Numbered from the stretch's first letter, positions 49,273 through 60,025 are shown. The stretch: DNA of 64,000 bases from Cystobacter ferrugineus (GCF_001887355.1 NZ_MPIN01000013.1:130409-194408), one strand, 5' to 3'. Numbers and translations: made by a program. The notes: generated from the sequence alone by a model not told the origin.

Positions 49273-50169
49273 TCAGGACCGCGGCAACCAGCCGTCCACG
49301 AGCGCCGCGTGGCGCGTCATCCACTCGCGCACGGCCTGGGACGGATCGCCCTTGGCCTCGGCCACGACGCCCATGAGCTCGCCGAGCTGCTGGTCATCCA
49401 GCTTGAAGGCTCTCAGGAACCGGGCCACCTCCGGCTTGTCCTTCTCCAGGCCTGGCCGGGTCAGGGTGTGGATGCTCTCCGCGCTGCCGTAGATGCCCTG
49501 GGGGTCCTCGAGGAACTTGAGATCCCACCGGGCGAACTTCCAGTGCGGCTTCCAGCCCGTCACCACCACGGGGCGCTCGCGCTTGATGGCGTCCTGGAGG
49601 CTGGCCGCCATCGCGGGGCCACTGGACGTCATCAGCCGGAAGTCCAGCTTGTAGGCCGCCAGGGCTTTCTCGGTGGTGCTCATGATGCCCGCGCCCGAGT
49701 CGATGCCGACGATCTGCCCGTCGAGCTCCTTCTTCATGGCCGCGAGGTCCTGGATGCTGGAGGCCTTCACGTACGCGGGCACCACCAGACCGATGCGCGC
49801 CCCCTCGTAGTTCGTCCCCAGGTCCTCCACCTTGCCCTGGAAGCGCTCCATGTATTCCTTGTGGGTGAGCGGCAGCCAGGCATCGAGGAAGGCATCACTG
49901 TCCCCCTCGGCCAGCGAGGTGAAGACCGGGGCCACGTCGGCCATGGTGAGCTCCACCTGGTAGCCCATGCGGTCCTCGAGGATGGCCTTCGCCAGGTGCG
50001 TCATCGCCACGCCCTCGGCCCAGTTCACGTAGACGAGCTTGAGCGTCTTGGCCGGGGCCTGGGCCTGCTGGGCCTCGGGGGCCGGATCCTTCTTGCAGCC
50101 GGTGCCCAGCAGCATGCTGGCGGCGAGCGCCAGCCACAGGGCGGGCGTGTGTCGGTTCATCGCGTTCAC
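49273..50169 (-). CDS. proX: Glycine-betaine-type ABC transporter binding lipoprotein
   Basis: A 298-residue OpuAC-type substrate-binding protein. A lipoprotein signal (LLGTGC) precedes the domain. Ligand-box aromatic residues of the quaternary-amine cage are visible: Trp in YVNWAEG, DAWLP and GWKPHW. It should bind glycine betaine, carnitine or choline with its aromatic cage. The GTG at 50169 is nine bases after AGGAG; an ATG at 50160 is the alternative. It ends the operon, 18 bases downstream of the permease gene. Confidence 0.88.
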   Translation of the reverse strand: MNAMNRHTPALWLALAASMLLGTGCKKDPAPEAQQAQAPAKTLKLVYVNWAEGVAMTHLAKAILEDRMGYQVELTMADVAPVFTSLAEGDSDAFLDAWLPLTHKEYMERFQGKVEDLGTNYEGARIGLVVPAYVKASSIQDLAAMKKELDGQIVGIDSGAGIMSTTEKALAAYKLDFRLMTSSGPAMAASLQDAIKRERPVVVTGWKPHWKFARWDLKFLEDPQGIYGSAESIHTLTRPGLEKDKPEVARFLRAFKLDDQQLGELMGVVAEAKGDPSQAVREWMTRHAALVDGWLPRS

Positions 50170-50187
50170 GGGTGGGACTCCTGGGGT

Positions 50188-51018
50188 TCACGTGGGACGC
50201 GACCGGGGCTGGCCCAGCGCGTGTGTCAGGCGGTCGAGCACGATGGCCAGGATGACCACCGCGATGCCGCTCTCGAAGCCCAGCCCGATCCGCAGCTGGG
50301 TGATGCCCTTCAACACCTGCTCGCCCAGTCCGCCGGCGCCGATCATCGCGGAGATGACCACCATGGAGAGCGACAGCATGAGGGTCTGGTTCACTCCGGC
50401 CAACAGCGTGGGCAGGGCGATGGGAAGCTGCACGTGCCAGAGGAGCTGGCGCGGTGTGGAGCCGAAGGCGATGGCCGCCTCCACCACGTCGCGCGGCACC
50501 TGCTGAATGCCCAGCTGGGTGAGCCGCACGGCGGGCGGCATGGCGAAGATGACGGTGGCCACCACGCCCGGCACCTTGCCCAGGCGGAAGAAGAGCACCG
50601 CGGGGATGAGGTAGACGAAGGCGGGCATCGTCTGCATGGAGTCCAGCAGGGGGCGCAAGCCCCGCGCCAGCCAGCGGTTGTACGAGGCCAGGATACCCAG
50701 CGGAATGCCCAGGAGCAGCGACACGCACGCCGAGCTGAGCACCAGCGCGAGCGTCTCCATCGTCGCCCGCCACAGGCCCATGGCGTCGATGAGCTCCAGG
50801 CCCAACGCGCACAGCACCGCGGAGCCCACGCCACTCAGCCGCCACGAGGCCAGCGCGATCAGGGCGATGAGCACATGGCTCGGCGCGAGCAACAGCAGTC
50901 CCTCCAGGCCCCGGATGGCGGCGGTGAGGCCGTCCGCCACCGCGTGGAAGAGGGGATCGAAGCGCTCCTTGAGCCCGTCGATCAGCCGCTCGAAACCCTC
51001 TCCGATGCGCACGTCCAT
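50188..51018 (-). CDS. proW: Glycine-betaine-type ABC transporter permease
   Basis: A 276-residue inner membrane permease with six to seven helices. The EAA-loop AFGSTPRQLLWHVQLPIALPTLLAGVNQ couples it to the ATPase, and the C-terminal GGLGEQVLKG helix is family-typical. The first 45 residues are a hydrophilic extension, as in ProW. The ATG overlaps the ATPase stop (ATGA). Confidence 0.93.
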   Translation of the reverse strand: MDVRIGEGFERLIDGLKERFDPLFHAVADGLTAAIRGLEGLLLLAPSHVLIALIALASWRLSGVGSAVLCALGLELIDAMGLWRATMETLALVLSSACVSLLLGIPLGILASYNRWLARGLRPLLDSMQTMPAFVYLIPAVLFFRLGKVPGVVATVIFAMPPAVRLTQLGIQQVPRDVVEAAIAFGSTPRQLLWHVQLPIALPTLLAGVNQTLMLSLSMVVISAMIGAGGLGEQVLKGITQLRIGLGFESGIAVVILAIVLDRLTHALGQPRSRPT

Positions 51019-52260
51019 CAGTCCACCTCCCCGGCGATGCAGGCCAGCAGCGAGGCCCGGTCCACGATGCCTTGAAAGGACCCATCCTCCGCGACCACGG
51101 AGATGGGGATGCGCGTGCTGGCCGCCACCGACACCAGCTTCGCCAGGGGCGTGTCCGGCGTGGTGGTGGGCACGTCCGTGCGGAGGATGCGCCCCAGGTC
51201 ATGGACGTTCTCGCCCATCAACCGCAGCGCGTCCTCGATGTGCACCAGCCCCAGGAACCGGCGCTGGAGGTCCGTCACGAAGAGCGTGGAGGAGCCCAGC
51301 TCCCGCATGCGCTTGACCGCCAGGGCGGGGCCGTCCTTGGGATGGGTGACGACCTCGGGCCGCTTCATGATGGTCCCCGCGGTGATGATGCGCGTGCGGT
51401 CCACGTCCTGGATGAAGGCGCGCACGTAGTCGTTGGCCGGCTGGGTGAGGATCTCCTCCGGCGTGCCCACCTGGACGATGGCGCCATCGCGCATGATGGC
51501 GATGCGGCCGCCGAGCTTGAGGGCCTCGTCCAGGTCGTGCGTGATGAAGACGATCGTCTTGTTCATCCGCGCCTGGAGGTCGAGCAGCTCGTCCTGCATC
51601 TGCTTGCGGATGAGCGGATCGAGCGCGCTGAAGGCCTCGTCCATGAGGAGGATGTCCGGCTCGGTGGCCAGCGCGCGCGCGAGCCCCACGCGCTGCTGCA
51701 TGCCACCGCTCAGCTCGCGCGGCAGCTTGTCCGCGTAGCCCTGGAGTCCCACCAGCCCGAGCGCGTGCAGGGCCTTGGCGCGCCGCGTGGCCTTGTCCAC
51801 GCCCTTCATCTCCAGCCCGTACTCCACGTTGTGCACGAGGGTGCGGTGCGGCAGCAGGCCGAAGTTCTGGAAGACCATGGCGATCTTCCCACGCCGCACC
51901 TCGAGCAGCCGTCGCGTGTCCGCCCGCGTGACGTCGATGCCGTCCACCACCACGCTGCCCGCGCTCGGCTCGATGAGGCGGTTGAGGCAGCGCAGCACCG
52001 TGGACTTGCCGCTGCCCGACAGGCCCATGATGACGAAGATCTCCCCGCGACGCACTTCGAAGCTCACGTCCTGGATGGCCACCGTGCAGCCCGTGCGCGC
52101 GAGGATCTCCTCCTTGGAGACCCCCTGGGCGAGCAGGGCCTGGGCCTCGTGGGCGTCACCGCCGTAGAGCTTGCGCAGTCCCCGGACGGCGATGGCCGTG
52201 TCCGGGGGAACCGCCCGGGTGGCGGTCTCCACACGAGCGGGAGAAACCGGTGCGAGCGCG

Positions 52261-52280
<20 letters not shown>
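51018..52280 (-). CDS. proV: Glycine-betaine-type ABC transporter ATPase with CBS domains
   Basis: A 420-residue ProV/OpuA-type ATPase. Walker A is GLSGSGKST, the signature is LSGGMQQR and Walker B is ILLMDEAFSALD, followed by the switch His in FITHDLDE. Two C-terminal CBS domains (about 285-415) are the ionic-strength or c-di-AMP sensors of osmolyte transporters. An insertion (ALLAQGVSKEEILARTGCTVAI) of the OpuA type precedes Walker A. The ATG at 52280 lies inside the end of the porin gene (20-base overlap), so translation is coupled. Confidence 0.93.
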
Positions 52281-53487
<1,207 letters not shown>

Positions 53488-53835
53488 GACGCGGCGTGCC
53501 CCCCACGGAAGTGACAGGTGCGGCGCACCTGGATGGTGAGGTCGCGAGACGCCCTGGATGGCGGCCGCTCCCTCAACACGTTCCCGCGGGGATCATGAAG
53601 GTGCGGCGAATCCGTCCGGCGCCCTCCGGACCCTTTCTACCTAGCACTCCGTCCACCCCCCCGTCCACGAAAATCGTTTGGCTTCAAACAGATCCGGTTT
53701 CGCTCTTCGAGGACGAGCCAGGCAAGGCGCGGCAGGGCAGGGCACCTGAAGCTCCACCCGCCAGCGACCGACCGTCGGGTTGGTCGCCGTAACTGAGGCA
53801 GGGTGAACACCAGCGCCCGGACGAGGTGGGACACG
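53488..53835. other. Gap at the left edge of the foreign segment
   Basis: This 348-base gap has no convincing gene. It carries AT-rich promoter-like sequence around 53670-53710 (AAAATCGTTTGGCTTCAAAC). At 53803-53835 the minus strand reads DVSHLVRALV, which resembles the N-terminal helix of the GNAT gene at 48.4 kb but is followed by unrelated sequence. Confidence 0.4.
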
Positions 53836-54510
53836 TCACGCCGCGTTCGGAGCCAGGAGAGACCGCGTGCCACGCCGGAGGGCCTGGGCGCGCCCGGCGA
53901 TCAGCCGCACCACCACCGCGGTGAACAGCAGCGCCGAAGGCACGGCGTACCAGTAGTTCATCGGCACGCGCTTGAAATACGAAGAGGTGAACACCGCCGC
54001 GATCACCCACATGCCGGTGACGTGCAGCCGCCGCCAGGCGGTCGGGCCCATGCGCCGGGCAAGGCCGCGATGCGAGGTCACCGCCAGCAGCAGGATGAAC
54101 ACGTAGCCGAGCGTGCCGGGCAGGTTGGTCAGGGTGGAGCGGCCGGGCCAGAACTCGGGATTGAGCTGGCCGAAGGCGTGGATCGCGATCGCGTGCAGCA
54201 GGTGCGAGAACGCGAACGACAGGCCGACGATGCGACGCTCGCGCAGCAACGCCTGGGTGAACGGGCCGGGCAGTAGCGAGGCGAACGAGGACGCGGTGAA
54301 CGCGGCCAGGAACAGCACGAAGGAGGTACGGGCGGTGACGCGGATGGCGCGGCGGCTGCCTTCCACGGCGTCGGGGCCGATCAGGTAGGCGGCGCCCGCG
54401 GCGCCCATCAGCAGCGCGGCCAGCACCAGGAACAATTTCCAGCCGCCGAAGCGGTGGGGCGAGGGGATCGGGTTCGCGCGGATGGGGGATGCGGGATGCT
54501 GCGTTGACAT
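53836..54510 (-). CDS. Ferric-reductase-like transmembrane (b-type haem) protein
   Basis: A 224-residue membrane protein with six hydrophobic segments. It resembles the YedZ/ferric reductase-like transmembrane domain family: a His-containing helix SHLLHAIAIHAF, a helix around VTSHRGLARRM with His, and WRRLHVTGMWVIAA. These spaced His residues would bind haem. Redox partner unknown; such proteins supply electrons for methionine sulfoxide reductases or metal reduction. The ATG at 54510 follows CCAGGAG. It starts the foreign segment and diverges from the hydrolase operon. Confidence 0.75.
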   Translation of the reverse strand: MSTQHPASPIRANPIPSPHRFGGWKLFLVLAALLMGAAGAAYLIGPDAVEGSRRAIRVTARTSFVLFLAAFTASSFASLLPGPFTQALLRERRIVGLSFAFSHLLHAIAIHAFGQLNPEFWPGRSTLTNLPGTLGYVFILLLAVTSHRGLARRMGPTAWRRLHVTGMWVIAAVFTSSYFKRVPMNYWYAVPSALLFTAVVVRLIAGRAQALRRGTRSLLAPNAA

Positions 54511-54851
54511 GGAAGGCTCCTGGCCATGGCGGCGTTGATTGGATGGTGGCCATTGCAAGGGCGCGAGGTATCCGCACCGTGTCGGGCGGGCCGGCGTTTT
54601 GTCAGCGCGCGCGTCGCGGACGGCGATCGATACATTTCGATACGAAATGACCGGTGGCGGGCGCGGTGGGAAACTGGCACGGAGAGAGGTCACGCGACCG
54701 CGCATCGGCGTGGCCGACGCGGGCGTTGTGTGTCGAAACGTAGCCCCGCGCCGCGCCGATACCTTGTGTGACAAGAAGCCGGCCGCGCGGAAACAGCGGC
54801 GATACAGTCCTGGCCCGTAATGGACGCTCCTCTTTCACAGGAGTGCATTCC
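54511..54851. other. Divergent control region in the foreign segment
   Basis: This 341-base gap has no gene. It holds a clear palindrome (see 54633) and is lower in GC at 54620-54655. It separates the haem-type membrane protein gene from the hydrolase-to-kinase operon, so both promoters should lie here. Confidence 0.5.
54633..54649. promoter_or_regulatory. Palindromic operator candidate CATTTCG-ATA-CGAAATG
   Basis: A perfect 7-base inverted repeat with a 3-base spacer sits in the divergent gap, 123 bases before the haem-protein start and 203 bases before the hydrolase start. It could be a binding site for a dimeric regulator. The OmpR-type regulator of the operon usually uses direct repeats, so a different factor is as likely. 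Confidence 0.45.
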
Positions 54852-55649
54852 ATGATTCGCAAGACGATGCTGGCCGCGCTGGTGGCCACTGCCCTGATTC
54901 CAGCCGCCGCATGCTCGGGTCCGGTGGATACCGATCCGGCCGCGCCCACGGTGATCCTGGTGCATGGCGCCTTCGCCGACGGTTCGAGCTGGAACAAGAT
55001 CATCCCACGCCTGGAGGCCAGGGGGGTGCCCGCCTTGGCGGTGCAGAACCCGCTGACCTCGCTGCAGGACGACGTGGCCGCCACGCGCCGCGCCATCGCC
55101 GCCGCGCCGGGCAAGGTGGTGCTGGTCGGCCATTCCTGGGGCGGCACGGTCATCACCGAGGCCGGTAACGACGACAAGGTGGTCGCGCTGGTGTACGTGT
55201 CCGCGTTCGCGCCCGATGTCGGCGAGAGCTCGGCCCAGCAGGGCGAGCCTTACCCGACGGCGCCGGGGCTGACGCGACTGCAGGATCGCGACGGCTTCCT
55301 GTGGCTGCCGGCCGAGGCGGTGGCCGAGGATTTCGCGCAGGACCTCGATCCAGCCACCGCGCGCCTGCTCTACAGCACCCAGGGGCCGCTGAAGGCCAGC
55401 GCGTTGTCCGAGCCGGTCGCGCGGGCGGCGTGGAAGCACAAGCCCAGCTGGTACGTGCTCAGCCGCGAGGACCGCATGCTCACGCCGCGGTTGCAGTCCG
55501 CCACCGCGGAGCGTATCGGCGCGCGGCTGCATTCGGTCCCGGCCAGCCATGTCTCGATGCTGTCCCATCCGGGCGAGGTCGCCGACGTCATCCTCGAGGC
55601 CGCCAAGGTCAAGTCGGCCGATTCGTCACCGGCCAAGGTGGGTGGCTGA
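54852..55649 (+). CDS. Alpha/beta hydrolase, probable lipoprotein
   Basis: A 265-residue alpha/beta hydrolase. After a signal peptide and Cys21 (AAAC lipobox-like) comes the strand-loop VILVHGAFADGSSW (oxyanion loop), the nucleophile elbow GHSWGG with Ser95, and a C-terminal His in ASHVSML. Substrate unknown; close annotations are generic hydrolases or haloperoxidase-like. The ATG at 54852 follows CAGGAG. The stop is one base before the ccdA-like start, so it begins the operon. Confidence 0.85.
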   Translation: MIRKTMLAALVATALIPAAACSGPVDTDPAAPTVILVHGAFADGSSWNKIIPRLEARGVPALAVQNPLTSLQDDVAATRRAIAAAPGKVVLVGHSWGGTVITEAGNDDKVVALVYVSAFAPDVGESSAQQGEPYPTAPGLTRLQDRDGFLWLPAEAVAEDFAQDLDPATARLLYSTQGPLKASALSEPVARAAWKHKPSWYVLSREDRMLTPRLQSATAERIGARLHSVPASHVSMLSHPGEVADVILEAAKVKSADSSPAKVGG

Positions 55650-55650
55650 C

Positions 55651-56343
55651 ATGTGGGCCTTCGTCCTGGCCGCGCTGGCTGGCGTGGCCACCATCCTCTC
55701 TCCGTGCGTGCTGCCGATGCTGCCCATCGTGCTGGCGCGCGGGGCCGGCGGCGACCGTCGCGAACCGCTGCTGATCATCACCGGCTTCGTCGCCTCCTTC
55801 GCCGCCGGCGGCATCGCCATCGGCGCGCTGGCGGCGTCCTCCGGCCAGTTCGAGGCGGGCGTGCGCGTGGTCGCGCTCGTGGTGCTGCTGCTGGCCGGGC
55901 TGGCCTGCGTGTGGCCGACGCCATTCGAACGGCTGCGGCAGCGCTGGCTGGCTGGCTCGCGTCTGTTCGCCTGGCAACCGCGGGCGGCCGGCGCGGGCGG
56001 CGCGCTGCTGGTCGGAGTCTCGCTTGGCATCGCCTGGACGCCGTGCGCCGGGCCGGTGCTGGCCTCGGTGCTGGCGCTGGCCGCCAGCGCCCAGGCCACC
56101 GCGCGCGCCAGCGCCCTGCTCGGCGTGTACGCGCTCGGCGCGGCCACGCCGCTGCTGGCCCTGGTCTACGGCGGTCGCTGGGCCAGTGCCCGGCTGCGCC
56201 CGCTGCAACGCCACACCGCCTGGGTGCGGCGCGGCTTCGGCGTCTGCGCCGTGGCCATGGCCCTGCTCCAGTTGTGGCAGCTCGATGCCGCGCTCACCGC
56301 GCGACTGCTGCCATGGCTGCCCTCCATCTCCACCGGACTGTGA
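55651..56343 (+). CDS. CcdA-like thiol electron-transfer membrane protein
   Basis: A 230-residue membrane protein with six helices that moves reducing power from cytosolic thioredoxin across the membrane. The redox Cys pair is ILSPCVLP (Cys19) and WTPCAGP (Cys132). It is the CcdA half of DipZ, split from the thioredoxin half that follows two bases later. It would feed the downstream thioredoxin. Confidence 0.88.
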   Translation: MWAFVLAALAGVATILSPCVLPMLPIVLARGAGGDRREPLLIITGFVASFAAGGIAIGALAASSGQFEAGVRVVALVVLLLAGLACVWPTPFERLRQRWLAGSRLFAWQPRAAGAGGALLVGVSLGIAWTPCAGPVLASVLALAASAQATARASALLGVYALGAATPLLALVYGGRWASARLRPLQRHTAWVRRGFGVCAVAMALLQLWQLDAALTARLLPWLPSISTGL

Positions 56344-56345
56344 AC

Positions 56346-56885
56346 ATGCCTACCTTCCTTCGTGTCTTTCTCATCGCCGCCATCGCTGCCGTGACCATCG
56401 TGCTGGCCTGGTCCTCCGCCCGCGCCGACGAGGCGCGGCTGGCCACTCTCACCACCGCGCCGGACTTCAGCGGTGGAGGTGAGTGGATCAACAGCCCGCC
56501 GCTGCGCATGTCGGAGCTGCGCGGCAAGGTCGTACTGGTCGAGTTCTGGACCTACTCGTGCATCAACTGCCTGCGCGTGGCGCCTTATGTCTCGCAATGG
56601 CACGAGCGCTACGCCGACCAGGGGCTGGTCGTGGTCGGCGTGCACACGCCCGAATACGGCTACGAACGCGTGGGCGCCAACGTGCGCGAGGCGGTGCGGC
56701 GCCTGGGCATCCACTATCCGGTGGTGCAGGACAACGGCTATCGGATCTGGAACGCCTACGGCAATCAGTACTGGCCCGCGCTCTACCTGATCGACAGAGA
56801 GGGCCGGGTGGTGTACCGCCATTTCGGCGAGGGCGCCTACGACCGCACCGAGGCGCAGATCCGGGCCCTGCTGGCCGCGCGCTGA
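56346..56885 (+). CDS. Periplasmic thioredoxin of the DipZ/TlpA type
   Basis: A 179-residue exported thiol-disulfide protein. A signal anchor (FLRVFLIAAIAAVTIVLAW) leads to a thioredoxin fold with VVLVEFWTYSCINCLRVAP: the redox site C72-I-N-C75, the DipZ-type variant of CxxC. The cis-Pro loop YWPALYLIDREG is present. It acts as periplasmic reductant for the preceding CcdA-like protein. Confidence 0.9.
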   Translation: MPTFLRVFLIAAIAAVTIVLAWSSARADEARLATLTTAPDFSGGGEWINSPPLRMSELRGKVVLVEFWTYSCINCLRVAPYVSQWHERYADQGLVVVGVHTPEYGYERVGANVREAVRRLGIHYPVVQDNGYRIWNAYGNQYWPALYLIDREGRVVYRHFGEGAYDRTEAQIRALLAAR

Positions 56886-56950
56886 ATCCGGTGCGCTAAC
56901 ATGGCGGCGGCCGCGGCGCGGCCGTCGCCATCCTTCCCCCGGAAGACACC

Positions 56951-57691
56951 ATGGCCCATACAGACCACATCCTCATCGTCGACGACGACCGCGAGATCCG
57001 CCGCATGGTCGGCGAATACCTGCAACGCAACGGCCTGCGCACCACGCTCGCCGCCGACGGCCGCGAGATGCGCGCGGCGCTGGACACCAGCGACGTCGAC
57101 CTGATCGTGCTCGACGTGATGATGCCCGGCGAGGACGGTCTGTCCCTGTGCCGCAACCTGCGCGCCGGCAAGCACCGCAACGTGCCGGTGGTGATGCTCA
57201 CCGCGCGCGACGAGGAGACCGATCGCATCGTCGGTCTGGAGATGGGTGCGGACGACTACGTGGTCAAGCCGTTCTCCGCGCGCGAGCTGCTGGCTCGCAT
57301 CAACGCGGTGATCCGGCGCACGCGCATGTTGCCGCCCAACCTGCAGGTCACCGAGGCCGGCCGGCTGATCGGCTTCGGCCAGTGGCGGCTGGACACCACC
57401 GCGCGCCACCTGCTCGACGAAGACGGCACCGCCTATCCGCTCAGCGGCGCGGAGTTCCGCCTGCTGCGCGTGTTCCTCGACCACCCGCAGCGCGTGCTCA
57501 GCCGCGACCAGCTACTCAACCTCACCCGGGGCCGCGACGCCGAGCTGTTCGACCGCTCCATCGACCTGCTCGTCAGCCGCCTGCGCCAGCGCCTGCGCGA
57601 CGGCGCGCGCGAGCAGACCTACATCAAGACCGTGCGCAGCGAGGGCTACGTGTTCTGCCAGCCCGTGGTCCTGCTCGGCGAGAACGCATGA
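56951..57691 (+). CDS. OmpR family response regulator
   Basis: A 246-residue regulator. The receiver domain (1-120) has the phosphoacceptor Asp55 in LIVLDVMMPG and the acidic pair DDD near residues 11-13. The winged-helix DNA-binding domain (about 135-235) ends SFDR-type SIDLLVSRLRQRLRD and VRSEGYVF. Preceded by a 65-base gap, it is coupled to the kinase by overlap (ATGA). Confidence 0.95.
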   Translation: MAHTDHILIVDDDREIRRMVGEYLQRNGLRTTLAADGREMRAALDTSDVDLIVLDVMMPGEDGLSLCRNLRAGKHRNVPVVMLTARDEETDRIVGLEMGADDYVVKPFSARELLARINAVIRRTRMLPPNLQVTEAGRLIGFGQWRLDTTARHLLDEDGTAYPLSGAEFRLLRVFLDHPQRVLSRDQLLNLTRGRDAELFDRSIDLLVSRLRQRLRDGAREQTYIKTVRSEGYVFCQPVVLLGENA

Positions 57692-59040
57692 ACGCCACCC
57701 CGCGCACCGGCTGGCGACGCCTGCTGCCACGCACCCTCGCCGCGCGCCTGACCCTGATCCTGTTCACCGGCCTGCTGCTCGCGCACGCGCTGTCCTTCGT
57801 GCTGCTGTTCTCCGAGCGCTACATGGCCGCGCGTTCGATGATGCTCACCAACCTGGACCAGGACGTGTCCGTCAGCGTGGCCCTGCTCGAACGCCTGAGC
57901 CCGGCCGAGCGCGCGCGATGGGCACCGCGCTTGGAGCGGCGCACCTACCGCTATCTGCTCGGCCCGGCGCGGCCCGGCGTACCGTTGACCAGCGACCGCG
58001 CGCGCGAGGTCACCGCCCTGATCGACCGCAGCCTGGACCATCGCTACCGCTTGCAGGCGCGCACGGTGTCCACTTCGCCGGAGCGCTTCGAGGTGCAGCT
58101 CACCCTGGCCGACGGCCAGCCGCTGACCATCGAGGTCACGCCCTCGGTGATGCCGATCGCGCGTTGGCTGCCGGTGGTGCTGGCGGCGCAGCTTGTGCTG
58201 CTGCTGCTGTGCGCGTGGCTGGCGGTACGGCTGGCGACCCGGCCGCTGGTGCAGCTCGCCGATGCGGTCGAACGGCTGGACCCGGCGCGCGCGCATCCGC
58301 CACTGCCTCGGGAAGGGCCGGTGGAAGTGGTCAAGGCCGCCACCGCGTTCAATGCGATGCAGGCGCGCATCGGTCACTATCTCGCCGAGCGGTTGCAGAT
58401 CCTCGCCGCGATCTCGCACGACCTGCAGACCCCGATCACGCGCATGAAGCTGCGCCTGGAAGCGATGGAGGAGGGCGCCGACCGCGATCGCCTGATCGGC
58501 GACCTGGAGCAGTTGCTGCAACTGGTGCGCGAGGGCATCGCCTACGCGCGCAGCACCCACGGAGCCACCGGCCCGGCGGTGCGGCTGGACCTGCACGCAT
58601 TGCTCGACAGCGTGGTGTGCGACTACCAGGACGCGGGCAAGCCGGTCACGCTGGGCGAATGCGCGCACGCTTCGTTGAACACGCGGCCGCCGACATTGCG
58701 GCGCATCGTCGAGAACCTGATCGACAACGCGGTGAAGTACGGCGGCGGTGCCGAGGTCGGCGTGCGCCGGCTCGACGACGGGCGCGTGGCCGTGGACGTG
58801 TGCGACCGTGGCCCGGGCATTCCCGAACAGGAGATGCAGGCGGTGCTGCAACCGTTCTACCGGCTGGAAAGCTCGCGCAACCGCGATACCGGCGGCACCG
58901 GGTTGGGGCTGGCCATCGCCCACCAGTTGGCGGCCACGCTGGACGGCGAGCTCGTGCTCGCCAACCGTGACGGTGGTGGCCTGCGCGCGACGCTGCTGCT
59001 GCCGGTGGCACCGGCATCCACGCCCACGCCGGCGCGCTAG
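57688..59040 (+). CDS. Sensor histidine kinase partner of the OmpR-type regulator
   Basis: A 450-residue membrane kinase. Transmembrane helices at about 19-42 and 150-172 flank a periplasmic domain; HAMP follows (about 173-228), then HisKA with ISHDLQTP (phosphoacceptor His244) and HATPase with NLIDNAVKYG, DRGPGIP and GGTGLGLAI. The layout resembles EnvZ/RstB. It overlaps the regulator gene by four bases. The signal is unknown; its operon with CcdA and thioredoxin suggests envelope redox or oxidative stress. Confidence 0.94.
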   Translation: MNATPRTGWRRLLPRTLAARLTLILFTGLLLAHALSFVLLFSERYMAARSMMLTNLDQDVSVSVALLERLSPAERARWAPRLERRTYRYLLGPARPGVPLTSDRAREVTALIDRSLDHRYRLQARTVSTSPERFEVQLTLADGQPLTIEVTPSVMPIARWLPVVLAAQLVLLLLCAWLAVRLATRPLVQLADAVERLDPARAHPPLPREGPVEVVKAATAFNAMQARIGHYLAERLQILAAISHDLQTPITRMKLRLEAMEEGADRDRLIGDLEQLLQLVREGIAYARSTHGATGPAVRLDLHALLDSVVCDYQDAGKPVTLGECAHASLNTRPPTLRRIVENLIDNAVKYGGGAEVGVRRLDDGRVAVDVCDRGPGIPEQEMQAVLQPFYRLESSRNRDTGGTGLGLAIAHQLAATLDGELVLANRDGGGLRATLLLPVAPASTPTPAR

Positions 59041-59056
59041 CCGGCCCGCTGGCGCT

Positions 59057-60025
59057 TCACGGGATGAGCAGGAGCTTGCCGGTCGTGCGGCGGCTTTCCA
59101 TGTCCGCATGGGCCCGCGCGGCCTCGGCCAGCGGATAGACGCCCCCGATCCTGACCTTCAGCGAGCCGGCGGTGATCCAGTCGAACAGGCGCGCGGCGCG
59201 GCTGCGCAGCAGCTCGCTGGTCGCGATATGGTCGGAGAAGACCGCGTAGCCGATCTTGATGCTCCTGGGCAGGCTCATCAAGTCGATGGGCCCGGGCCCG
59301 CCGAGCACCGGCCCGTACCAGCAAAAGGTCCCGCTGCGGCGCAAGGCGGCCAGGGAAGCCTGGAAGGTCTTCGGACCCGAGCCGTCGTAGACCACGTGCA
59401 CGCCGTCGCCGCCGGAGAGGCGGACCGCCTCGTCGGCGAACCGGCCCTCGTCGTCGACGATCACATGGTCGGCGCCCGCCTCGCGCGCGACGGCGACCTT
59501 GTCCTCGTGCGACACGCGGCCGATGACCTTGCCGCCCCTCAGCTTGATGATCTGGGTGAGGAGCAGGCCAAGGCCGCCGGCGGCGGCATGGACGAGCGCG
59601 ACCTCGCCGGGCTGCACGGGGTGGAAGTCGGTGGCGAAGTGGCTCGCGGTCAGACCCTGCATCATCACCGCCGCCGCCGTGCGATCGTCGATGGCGTCGG
59701 GCAGTGGCACGAGCGCGTCGACCGGGATGGCGGCCCGTTCGGCGTAGCTGCCGGGCGCGTAGACCCAGGCGACCCGGCGTCCCACCCACGCCGGATCGAC
59801 GCCGGCGCCGACCGACAGGACCCGCCCGGCGCCTTCGACACCCAGGACCTTCGGGTCCGGCATGTCGCTCCAGGCGAGCCCCCGCCGCACGCCCGTGTCC
59901 ATGAAGTTCACGCCCGCCACGGCGATCTCGACGAGTGCCTCGCCCGGCCCCGCGACCGGCTCGGGACGCTCTACGAACGCCATGACCTCGGGCCCGCCCT
60001 GGCGGGTCATCACGACTGCTTTCAT
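59057..60025 (-). CDS. NADPH:quinone oxidoreductase, zinc-free MDR type
   Basis: A 322-residue reductase of the quinone-oxidoreductase (crystallin) branch of medium-chain dehydrogenases. Seen are the opening GGPEVMAFVE, the GVNFMDTGVRRG loop, the Rossmann stretch VHAAAGGLGLLLTQIIKLRGGKVIG (A-A-x-G-G-x-G) and the closing HADMESRRTTGKLLL. No zinc Cys ligands are present. It would reduce quinones by one electron. The ATG at 60025 follows CTGAGGAG. It lies 55 bases after the TetR gene, which is probably its repressor. Confidence 0.93.
   Translation of the reverse strand: MKAVVMTRQGGPEVMAFVERPEPVAGPGEALVEIAVAGVNFMDTGVRRGLAWSDMPDPKVLGVEGAGRVLSVGAGVDPAWVGRRVAWVYAPGSYAERAAIPVDALVPLPDAIDDRTAAAVMMQGLTASHFATDFHPVQPGEVALVHAAAGGLGLLLTQIIKLRGGKVIGRVSHEDKVAVAREAGADHVIVDDEGRFADEAVRLSGGDGVHVVYDGSGPKTFQASLAALRRSGTFCWYGPVLGGPGPIDLMSLPRSIKIGYAVFSDHIATSELLRSRAARLFDWITAGSLKVRIGGVYPLAEAARAHADMESRRTTGKLLLIP

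Noticed and set aside
53803-53835. Similarity of DVSHLVRALV to the GNAT gene start at 48.4 kb
   Set aside because: Only about 10 residues match and the continuation does not, so chance cannot be excluded; kept only as a note in the gap entry.
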